The notes below the pieces were generated by a model, which saw only the letters and a list, made by a program, of their open reading frames with translations, was not told the DNA's origin and did no database searches. A program made the position numbers and the translations under genes. Below, piece by piece: positions 14,064 through 20,623 of a stretch of DNA of 44,208 nt (positions are counted from its first letter, which is position 1; each line of letters opens with the position of its first letter). This DNA comes from an uncultured bacterium (GTDB lineage: Bacteria > Patescibacteriota > Minisyncoccia > Phycocordibacterales > CAIJYI01). Location: assembly GCA_903824855.1 (NCBI GenBank), contig CAIJYI010000045.1, positions 1 through 44,208 on the forward strand. Direction: 5' to 3'.

Positions 14064-16331
14064 TTATCTCGCCATCATTCCTTCGGCATCTTCGAATTTG
14101 ATAGAGAGGATTTTTGAAACACAATCTACACCAACCGTGACGCCATAGATAATTCCCGCGTGGGACATTGTTTCTCTATTATGAGTGATGATAATTAACT
14201 GAGACGTAACGGAGAGTGATTCCAGCATCATTCCGTATTTTTTGGAATTTGATTCATCGAGGGCGGCATCAGTCTCGTCGAGAACGAGGAATGGCGGTGG
14301 GTTTACTTGAGAAACGGCAAAGAGCAAAGCTATCGAAGTGAGGGTTCTTTCGCCTCCTGAGAGCATCTGAATGCCACGCAAACGCTTGTGTGGAAGCGTA
14401 ATGTTGATTTCCAAGCCTTCCTCTTCATCTTCCTCGGGGATTGGAACATCGGTTGCCGTCAGGACTTCTTCCACCTCATTCTTTTTCTTCTTCTCAGGAA
14501 GAACCGCTTTGAGCGAAGCCGTACCTCCTCCAAAAAGAATGGTAAAATATTCTTGGAATTGTCGGTTAATCTTATCCAGTCCTTCCTTAAATTCAACGGT
14601 AAGTTTTTCGGAAAGTTCGGTAATTAATAAACCTAAAGATTCTGCGCTCTTGGTTAAGTCTATAAGTTCTCGTTCAAGGAAAGCATCGCGTTCAATAACA
14701 TCTTCATATTCTTTGAGTACGTCTTCCCCTCCGCCGACACCGAGCTCCTCGATGCGGATTTTCATTCGTTCAATCGTCTTTTTTCTCTCGCGCTGTTTTT
14801 CTCTTTCCTCGTTAATCACTTCTTCTTCAGTGATAAGAAGATTTCCGTAATCAAGTATCTCACGCCCGATTAATACACCGGCTTCTCCAAGTTCATTCTT
14901 AAAATCTTGTTCCTCGTGCTCAACTTCGTACATGCGACTTCGGCAGGAATTTACTTTTATTGCGGCATCGCTCCGATCAGACATCATCTGGAAAAGTTCG
15001 CGTTCAATATCTCGCGTAGCATCCTTTTCTTTTTCCATCTCAGATTTCATTGCGGCATAAAGCGCCTGCACTCTGTCTTCTTCCTCTTTAAGCGCATGCA
15101 TTTCCTTTTCAACCCTTTCCTTTTCCTCCCGCATTTTTACGAGCTCCGCTTCATTTTCTTCGGTTTTCTCAATTTCCGGTTTTTCGGTGTTTTCTGTGTG
15201 AGATTCTACTAATGCGTGTAAATAACCTTTTATTTTTTCCAGAATATCTTTTATACGGCCCATGTCTTCAGAACCGGATGCTTCAATTAATAAGCCCTCG
15301 GCAATAGTAACCATTTCACGAACCTTCGATAGTGGTACAAAGGTTTCTTTAATTTTTATGGCAACCTGCTTATCTCTTTCTTTTCGACGAATCTCGAATT
15401 CTATCATTCCTTCCAAACGTCCGAGAGCACGAGAAAATTCATCTTTCTTTGCGCGAACGGAGCGAATATCTGTTTCCAGTTTCAAAATTTCCGAAGAACC
15501 GGATTTTTCTTTTTCAGAAAGAGCGATTACTTCTCTGGCTTTTTCGATTTTCTCATCAAGAGCGCGAAGTTCTTCTTTCGGCCCTCTGGCTTCATCTTCA
15601 AGAGCGCGTTTTTTCCAGTTCACGTATAATTCCTCTTTCTTCAAATATTCCGCATAAGAACCGGAAAGCTCCGAACGAAGTTTTTTGACTCGTTCAATTC
15701 GTTCTACCTGTTTTTTTAAAAATGAAATGCGTGGGGCGAGTTCTTTTCGAAGTAAGGAAACTTCTCTGACATTCTCTTCGGTTTTCTTTAATTTTTTCTC
15801 GCTCTCGCTGATCTTGTATTGATAGATACGAAGTCCGAGCGCATCTTCAATCATGATACGACGCTCTCGAATACTGGAAAAAAGAAAGCGGTCGGTTTCA
15901 CCTTGAGAAATAATATGATGTGCGGAAGACCCAATGTGGGCCACAGAGAGAAGCTCGACGATATCTTTAAGGCGAACAGAAGTGCCGTTTATTGTGTAAT
16001 TATTGGCGCCATCTCGAAAGACTTCGCGCCCGATAACAACTTCATCATAATCAATATCAAAGACTCGGTCGACATTGTCGAAAGTAATAAAAACAGATGC
16101 ATGATTCAATCGTCCTGCCATTTTTGAACCGTTCCAGATGAGGTCTTCTCCTCTTTTTCCGCGCATGGATTTAATGGATTGTTCTCCGAGAACAAAGCGC
16201 ATCGCTTCCGCAACGTTTGATTTCCCTGAGCCGTTCGGTCCGACAATCGCAGTAACAGAAGCGCTGAAATCCAGCGTCGTTTTACGCGCAAACGATTTAA
16301 ACCCCGTTAACTCTATTTTCTTCAGTCTCAT
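14064..16331 (-). CDS. smc: SMC-family chromosome segregation ATPase, short and apparently hinge-less
   Basis: ABC-type SMC ATPase, 755 aa against about 1,150-1,200 for a standard bacterial SMC. Walker A GPNGSGKSN is at 31-39, and IKSMRGKRGEDLIWNGS is the normal SMC N-head. The ABC signature LSGGER is at about 657-662 and Walker B FLVLDETDAALDE at about 681-693, with ITHNRETM after it. Between the heads lies about 400 residues of coiled coil (rich in E/K heptads), interrupted only by short segments at about 340-395; I see no globular hinge sequence and no Rad50-type CxxC hook. Both heads are intact, so this is not a truncated pseudogene. The ATG is 7 bases after a TAAAAT box. No scpA or scpB is nearby. 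Confidence 0.88.
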   Translation of the reverse strand: MRLKKIELTGFKSFARKTTLDFSASVTAIVGPNGSGKSNVAEAMRFVLGEQSIKSMRGKRGEDLIWNGSKMAGRLNHASVFITFDNVDRVFDIDYDEVVIGREVFRDGANNYTINGTSVRLKDIVELLSVAHIGSSAHHIISQGETDRFLFSSIRERRIMIEDALGLRIYQYKISESEKKLKKTEENVREVSLLRKELAPRISFLKKQVERIERVKKLRSELSGSYAEYLKKEELYVNWKKRALEDEARGPKEELRALDEKIEKAREVIALSEKEKSGSSEILKLETDIRSVRAKKDEFSRALGRLEGMIEFEIRRKERDKQVAIKIKETFVPLSKVREMVTIAEGLLIEASGSEDMGRIKDILEKIKGYLHALVESHTENTEKPEIEKTEENEAELVKMREEKERVEKEMHALKEEEDRVQALYAAMKSEMEKEKDATRDIERELFQMMSDRSDAAIKVNSCRSRMYEVEHEEQDFKNELGEAGVLIGREILDYGNLLITEEEVINEEREKQRERKKTIERMKIRIEELGVGGGEDVLKEYEDVIERDAFLERELIDLTKSAESLGLLITELSEKLTVEFKEGLDKINRQFQEYFTILFGGGTASLKAVLPEKKKKNEVEEVLTATDVPIPEEDEEEGLEINITLPHKRLRGIQMLSGGERTLTSIALLFAVSQVNPPPFLVLDETDAALDESNSKKYGMMLESLSVTSQLIIITHNRETMSHAGIIYGVTVGVDCVSKILSIKFEDAEGMMAR

Positions 16332-16364
16332 TACTTCTATTTTACAATTATTAAAGCTATTTTA

Positions 16365-16401
16365 CAAAGTAAAACCCCCGAAGTTTTATTCTTCGGGGGT
16401 T
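16365..16401 (-). terminator. Terminator of the 86-aa zinc-ribbon gene
   Basis: The stem AACCCCCGAAG / CTTCGGGGGTT is followed by TTTTACTTTG on the minus strand, between this gene and smc. Confidence 0.85.
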
Positions 16402-16470
16402 GAGCTCTGGGTTAATTATGTTCACTCAAAAGAGTTTTTTTCAGGCATCGGCGAGGTGAAATCTTCGGGT

Positions 16471-16731
16471 TCAACCTGATATTTTGTTTTCTGGAAAATC
16501 GCCGAAGATTTTTAAAAGACAATCCGCTTGTAGCTGATCATTTTTTTCAAGATTAGCTCTTGCTTCTTCCAAATATTTTTCGAATTGTGCTTGTTTTTTT
16601 TCTTTCTCGCAACGACACAGAACGTCTAGATGTCTGATGGTTCTATTCGGACCTATTTTGATCACGGGATATCGGACCTGTACTTCACCGCATTTTTCAC
16701 AAACGTTTACAATAATAGTATATTTCTTCAT
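16471..16731 (-). CDS. Small zinc-ribbon-like protein, 86 aa
   Basis: The start is taken at ATG 16731 (MKKYTIIVNVCEKCGEV) because AAGGAG lies 6 bases upstream; the track start at 16758 lacks such support. A CEKC pair near the N-terminus and a CRC pair about 35 residues later (HLDVLCRCEKEKK) could bind one zinc. The rest is a charged helix (QAQFEKYLEEARANLEKN). The function is not recognised. It has its own consensus promoter, a 5' leader of about 60 nt and its own terminator. Confidence 0.75.
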   Translation of the reverse strand: MKKYTIIVNVCEKCGEVQVRYPVIKIGPNRTIRHLDVLCRCEKEKKQAQFEKYLEEARANLEKNDQLQADCLLKIFGDFPENKISG

Positions 16732-16798
16732 TTTCTTCTCCTTTCTCTGGTGGGACAATAATTAATTTCATTAAGAACTAATGAACATACCGTTTTTT

Positions 16799-16827
16799 AG
16801 ACTACTATTTAATTTAAATTTTGTCAA
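16799..16827 (-). promoter_or_regulatory. Promoter of the 86-aa zinc-ribbon gene
   Basis: Consensus -35 TTGACA (16822-16827), 17-bp spacer, -10 TAGTCT (16799-16804). It overlaps the last codons of the upstream ITPase gene. Confidence 0.75.
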
Positions 16828-17381
16828 ACAGATTTTTCATCCAAAAATTCCTTCAATTTCTCCAGGGCGATTTTTCGCATTCCACTTTCGTGCCATTCTC
16901 CTTCGGTCATTTCGGCTCGGGTTTTCGTGTAGCCGTCGGGGATGAAAATTTTATCCCAACAAAAACCTCCTTCACCACGTGGTGATTCTGCGATTGTTCC
17001 CCGAACGAGTCCGGAAAAAATATGAACTTCCTTTCCGTCACAATACGCAAACTCGACTTCGGTTTGAGCTTTCCTTGTTTCAAAAGAATCGAGCATTCGA
17101 CACATCCCTTCGTTCCCCACCGTCTGGTCAAACCATTTAATGAGCGGCCCCGGAAGCCCTTTGAGCGCATCAAAAGTAACAGAGACATCCTCAATCAAAA
17201 CAGGTTTCCCCACCTCGGTAAAAGCTCTTCTCGCCTTATCTTCAACAACTTCGCGAAGGTCGAGCGACTGGATTTCAGGAAGGTCAAGTTTTTGATGTTC
17301 CACTTCCATGTGAAAATAATCCGCGAGGTATTTCGCTTTGTTGGCATTCCCCGTTATAAAAATAAGTTTATTATTTTGCAT
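16824..17381 (-). CDS. Ham1/ITPase-like non-canonical purine NTP pyrophosphatase
   Basis: A 185-aa house-cleaning enzyme that hydrolyses ITP, XTP or dITP to the monophosphate. The substrate-binding FITGNANKAKYL is at the N-terminus, then DLPEIQSLDLREVVEDKA, the catalytic region PVLIEDVSVTFDALKGLPGPLIKWF, and GGFCWDKIFIPDGYTKTRAEM. The phrase LPGPLIKWF and the total length match the eukaryotic/archaeal ITPA branch more than bacterial RdgB (which usually reads PGxxSAR). The start overlaps the P-type ATPase stop by 11 bp, so it is the last gene of a holin-like / ATPase / ITPase operon. Confidence 0.85.
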   Translation of the reverse strand: MQNNKLIFITGNANKAKYLADYFHMEVEHQKLDLPEIQSLDLREVVEDKARRAFTEVGKPVLIEDVSVTFDALKGLPGPLIKWFDQTVGNEGMCRMLDSFETRKAQTEVEFAYCDGKEVHIFSGLVRGTIAESPRGEGGFCWDKIFIPDGYTKTRAEMTEGEWHESGMRKIALEKLKEFLDEKSV

Positions 17382-19239
17382 TTTTCTTCACTCCCTTAAA
17401 GAACAATACCGAATTTCCGAGAGGTAAGAAGTCGGTGGCAAAATTATAAAATGCCGCGAAGGCAAGCCCGGCGATTCCACTGAAAACAAGATAGAACCCG
17501 ATGGCATTACTCAAAATCCAAATGATGATATCGGTCTTCACCACCTTTTGAGTTTGTCTTCCGAGATTAATCATTTCCGCAACCTTCGAAAGATCATCAT
17601 TTAATATTACGATATCGGCAGATTCAACGGCAACGGCGGTTCCTCCTCCTCCCATGGCAATTCCAACATCGGAACGTGAAAGCGCGGGCGCATCATTAAT
17701 GCCGTCTCCAATCATACATATCGGGCCACGAGGGATAAGTTTTTCAAGCTCATTCAATTTGTCTTCCGGTTTTAATGAAGATCGATATTCAACAATTCCC
17801 AATTCGCGAGCAATTTCTTTTGCGACAATTTCGTTGTCTCCCGTGAGCATAACTATACGAATCCCAAGTTCGTGCAATTTCTTCATCGCTTTTTTCGCTT
17901 CCGGTCGTATGGTATCGGCGATAGAAACAACACCCAGAATTTTTCTATTGGCGATAACGAAAAACGCCGCTTCTCCCCTTTCTCCTGCGGAATCGAAAGC
18001 ATTTTTTGCATTCTCAGAAAGCGGAACGTCGTGGTCGAATATCATCGACATATTTCCCACCAAAACATCTTCACCGGCAGTTCTCGCTCGAACACCTTTC
18101 CCCGCCACCAATTTATAATCATCAGGATCAGGAATTTCGCCGAAGTTTTTTACCGCTTCACGATAGACGGCCTTTCCGATTGGATGGTCTGAGAATTTTT
18201 CCGCAACACCGGCAGCGCGCCAAAAAACTTTTTCCGTAACGTTCGGTTCAAAAACAACCAGCTTCACCGCGATAGACCCGTATGTAAGTGTTCCGGTTTT
18301 ATCGAGAACAACCAGCTTCACGCGAGAAAGGGCATCAAGCCATTCCCCTCCTTTAATTATGACACCTTGTTTTGCCGCATGACCGAGAGCAGCAGCTACC
18401 GCCATAGGAATGGCAACGGCCATATCATCGGCACAGGCAATCAAGAATAAAGCGCCGGTCATTACCATGTTACGAGTAAAATAATAGGTGATAAGTCCTA
18501 AAACAATAACCACCGGCAAAAATATTCCTGCGAATTTATCAGCGAGACGTTCAGAACGAGATTTATTTTTTGATGCCTCAGAAACAAGCTTGATCATTCG
18601 CGAAAGAGTGGAATCTTCTCCGACACGCACGGCTTTCACTTTCAAAAAACCGGCCTCGTTTATTGTTCCGCTCAGAACGGTATCACCGATTATTTTTCCG
18701 ACAAGTCGCGATTCGCCGGTAACAGATGATTCATTGATATCAGCTTTTCCAAACACAACCGTTCCGTCGATGGGGATTACCGCGCCGTTTTTCACCATAA
18801 GAATATCATCTTTTCTAACAAGGCTGGCATCTATTTCTTCCAATTCTCCCGAAGGGGTTTCGCGTAAAGCAAGTCTCGGTTTAAGCGAAAGAAGTTCTTT
18901 GATAGCATTTCCCGCTCGCGATTCAGTCTTCCACTCAAGCAAATCCGCAAAAGTCAGCATGAGAACTATAAAGGCGGCAGAGGTAACTTCACCGGCAAAA
19001 AAAGCGATAGCAACGGCAAAAATATTGAAAGTATCAATTCCAATCTTTCTCTGAAAAATAGAGTTCATCGCCCCAACCGCGGTTTCCAGAGAACCGAGCA
19101 AAGCGATAACAAAAAGGATATTCCCTTGGTCTTTTCCTCCAAGAAAATAAAAATGAAAAAGCGCGAGGAGTATGGCTCCAATTAAAATATATTGTCGATA
19201 CGGCGGTATAAAATATTTATCTATATAAATTTTTATCAT
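17371..19239 (-). CDS. P1B-like (heavy-metal type) P-type ATPase with altered TM4 motif
   Basis: A 622-aa cation pump. Actuator motif TGES is at 174-177, the phosphorylation site DKTGT at 313-317, GDGINDAP at about 511-518, and HPIG (P1B-specific N-domain) is present in EKFSDHPIGKAV. There is no N-terminal metal-binding domain. TM4, which in P1B pumps reads CPC or SPC and sets the metal, here reads CADDMAVAIP (269-278): the motif proline is gone and two aspartates follow. The C-terminal helix reads NFATDFLPLGNSV instead of the usual MSSVSVVxNALRL. Substrate is therefore unclear. It starts 10 bp after the holin-like gene. Confidence 0.88.
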   Translation of the reverse strand: MIKIYIDKYFIPPYRQYILIGAILLALFHFYFLGGKDQGNILFVIALLGSLETAVGAMNSIFQRKIGIDTFNIFAVAIAFFAGEVTSAAFIVLMLTFADLLEWKTESRAGNAIKELLSLKPRLALRETPSGELEEIDASLVRKDDILMVKNGAVIPIDGTVVFGKADINESSVTGESRLVGKIIGDTVLSGTINEAGFLKVKAVRVGEDSTLSRMIKLVSEASKNKSRSERLADKFAGIFLPVVIVLGLITYYFTRNMVMTGALFLIACADDMAVAIPMAVAAALGHAAKQGVIIKGGEWLDALSRVKLVVLDKTGTLTYGSIAVKLVVFEPNVTEKVFWRAAGVAEKFSDHPIGKAVYREAVKNFGEIPDPDDYKLVAGKGVRARTAGEDVLVGNMSMIFDHDVPLSENAKNAFDSAGERGEAAFFVIANRKILGVVSIADTIRPEAKKAMKKLHELGIRIVMLTGDNEIVAKEIARELGIVEYRSSLKPEDKLNELEKLIPRGPICMIGDGINDAPALSRSDVGIAMGGGGTAVAVESADIVILNDDLSKVAEMINLGRQTQKVVKTDIIIWILSNAIGFYLVFSGIAGLAFAAFYNFATDFLPLGNSVLFFKGVKKNAK

Positions 19240-19248
19240 GCAAAATAA

Positions 19249-19581
19249 TTATGCAAAAAGATACAAAAAAGTATTAACAAAGAAATAGACGATTCCAAAA
19301 ATAAATGCGGACCAGAATGATTCAATAAAAAACCCGGGGACAATTTCCGCTGCGAGGAGAATTATGGCGGTATTTATAACGAGAGCAAAAAGTCCAAGCG
19401 TTAAAACCGTCACGGGGAGAGTTAAAAATAGAAGTACCGGACGCAAAAAAGTATTGAGAACCCCGAGGACAATCGCGACAATGAGTGCTGTGGTAAAATT
19501 CGATACACGAACACCCGGCGTCACATATCCGGTAACAAAAACAGCAATAGTGCTTAAGAAAAGATGTAAGATAGTTACCAT
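19249..19581 (-). CDS. Four-TM membrane protein, phage holin family IV-like
   Basis: The start is reset to ATG 19581 (MVTILHLFLSTIAVFVTGYV), giving 110 aa. The track version adds 75 residues upstream of the promoter. Four hydrophobic helices, with VTPGVRVSNFTTALIVAIVLGVLNTFLRPVLLFLTLPVTVLTLGLF in the middle, match the conserved core of the PF04020-type (YvlD-like) family. Despite the name, members are ordinary inner-membrane proteins of unknown function. A TATAAT box lies 6 bases before the ATG (leaderless). It is the first gene of the operon with the P-type ATPase and ITPase. Confidence 0.85.
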   Translation of the reverse strand: MVTILHLFLSTIAVFVTGYVTPGVRVSNFTTALIVAIVLGVLNTFLRPVLLFLTLPVTVLTLGLFALVINTAIILLAAEIVPGFFIESFWSAFIFGIVYFFVNTFLYLFA

Positions 19582-19587
19582 GTTTTT

Positions 19588-19593
19588 ATTATA
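19588..19593 (-). promoter_or_regulatory. Extended -10 box of the holin-like operon (leaderless)
   Basis: TGCTATAAT (extended -10) lies exactly 6 bases before ATG 19581. Confidence 0.65.
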
Positions 19594-19684
19594 GCATATA
19601 TTTAAAATGAGAAAAATTTCATTTGACCACACTGTGCTTATATGATAAAACAGCACTAGATTCGTTACATCAAAAGGAGGAATA

Positions 19685-19849
19685 ATGTGCTGGCTTATTT
19701 GGTATTTACGATCTGTTTTCTGCAAACACTCTTGGGAGTTTGAGGAAATAGTTCTTACAAAAAAGGGTCCCGATTGGATCGTATCAAGAATAAGGGTTTC
19801 CGCCACGTGTAAAAAATGCGGGTGGCACCGCTCATTCTGGAAATACTGA
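19685..19849 (+). CDS. 54-aa zinc-ribbon-like protein (not in ORF track)
   Basis: It begins MCWLIWYLRSVFCKHSWEFE and ends RVSATCKKCGWHRSFWKY, then TGA. AAAGGAGG lies 5 bases before the ATG, about as strong a Shine-Dalgarno as exists in the window. FCKH followed some 28 residues later by CKKCGWH suggests a C-H...C-C metal site. The length kept it out of the track. It is the first gene of a three-gene small-protein operon: the next starts 13 bp after its stop. The function is unknown. Confidence 0.75.
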   Translation: MCWLIWYLRSVFCKHSWEFEEIVLTKKGPDWIVSRIRVSATCKKCGWHRSFWKY

Positions 19850-19862
19850 AGAGAGGTAAAAA

Positions 19863-20045
19863 ATGATAATTACAAAAGCGGGAAAAAGGATTGTTAATAA
19901 ATGGGTATCCAAGGTCATTATCTGCCCGAGATGCGCATGTGAATTTCGCCTTGAAGAAAAGGATAGACAAAGCGAAGTGGAACACGTCCTCATCTGCCCG
20001 AACGTGTACTGCAAATATAAGTTCGTTCAATATATTGAGGATTAA
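19863..20045 (+). CDS. 60-aa zinc-ribbon protein
   Basis: It begins MIITKAGKRIVNKWVSKVIICPRC. Two knuckles, CPRCAC and ICPNVYC, about 25 residues apart, are typical of a small zinc ribbon, joined by a charged stretch (RLEEKDRQSEVEHVL). AGAGG lies 7 bases upstream of the start. It is the second gene of the plus-strand operon 19685-20435. No specific family is recognised. The order ribbon / ribbon / membrane-anchored double-repeat protein suggests the three act together, perhaps at the membrane. Confidence 0.75.
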   Translation: MIITKAGKRIVNKWVSKVIICPRCACEFRLEEKDRQSEVEHVLICPNVYCKYKFVQYIED

Positions 20046-20093
20046 AAAGCGTATAAACGAATAGTTTTTTGAAATTTAACAAAGGAGATAACA

Positions 20094-20435
20094 ATGAATA
20101 CGTTTTATTGTTTGCTTTCCTCATTTGTACTCTTTGCTTTCATTATATATTGTATGAAACATGTATGCGCAAAGAACTGCAATGAGGCTCCACGAGATGA
20201 TAAAGAAGAACCTATCTATTGCCGATGGAGAGACGGTAAATGGGATGGAGAATATCGCAATAAAGAAGGAGAAATAATAACTATGGCTCAGAAGAAAAAA
20301 GTAACGGAAAAAGAAAAAATCAAAACGAGACTAGAAGAAACAAAAAAAGAATTTAAACAACCTTTTTACTGTCATTGGATTAACGGTAAATGGGATAGAA
20401 AATTTCGCGACGCCGAAGGTAATATCGTCGAATAA
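20094..20435 (+). CDS. Membrane-anchored protein with two YCxWxxGKWD repeats
   Basis: A 113-aa protein with an N-terminal hydrophobic helix at about 4-22 and then two copies of a 21-residue module about 50 residues apart: YCRWRDGKWDGEYRNKEGEI (from 42) and YCHWINGKWDRKFRDAEGNI (from 92), linked by a lysine/glutamate-rich helix. The repeats keep C-x-W-x2-GKWD-x2-[YF]R-x2-EG-x-I, so they are a genuine internal duplication. AAAGGAG lies 8 bases before the ATG. Third and last gene of the operon, followed by a strong terminator. I do not recognise the module; it may be a small binding or metal motif. Confidence 0.75.
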   Translation: MNTFYCLLSSFVLFAFIIYCMKHVCAKNCNEAPRDDKEEPIYCRWRDGKWDGEYRNKEGEIITMAQKKKVTEKEKIKTRLEETKKEFKQPFYCHWINGKWDRKFRDAEGNIVE

Positions 20436-20443
20436 CAAGACCC

Positions 20444-20472
20444 CGCCCCGAATAACATCGGGGCGTTTTTTT
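20444..20472 (+). terminator. Terminator of the three-gene small-protein operon
   Basis: The stem CGCCCCGA / TCGGGGCG with loop ATAACA is followed by TTTTTTT, 9 bp after the stop. Confidence 0.9.
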
Positions 20473-20497
20473 ATTTCTAATTATAATTCCATTTGTC

Positions 20498-20577
20498 GTC
20501 ATCCGGTACTCCGACACGAGATGATTCATTCAGACACAAAACGTGGATACCGGATCGCTGTCCGGTATGACGACGGG
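20498..20577. repeat. Diverged copy of the dispersed palindromic repeat
   Basis: GTGGATACCGGATCGCTGTCCGGTATGACGA is a palindromic relative (TACCGGA / TCCGGTA) of the TGGATTC...GAATGACG family. A partial inverted partner, CGTCATCCGGTACTCC, lies at its left. Confidence 0.75.
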
Positions 20578-20581
20578 ACAC

Positions 20582-20616
20582 AAAAAAAGCGCTCCATGAT
20601 CTACATCATGGAGCGC
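20582..20616 (-). terminator. Terminator of the DEAH helicase gene
   Basis: The perfect 12-bp stem GCGCTCCATGAT / ATCATGGAGCGC with a four-base loop and TTTTTTT on the minus strand lies 8 bp after the stop. Confidence 0.92.
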
Positions 20617-20623
20617 ACTCTAT

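Noticed and set aside
19249-19806. 185-aa form of the holin-like protein
   Set aside because: The first 75 residues lie upstream of an extended -10 box and do not resemble the family. The ATG at 19581 gives the exact family length.
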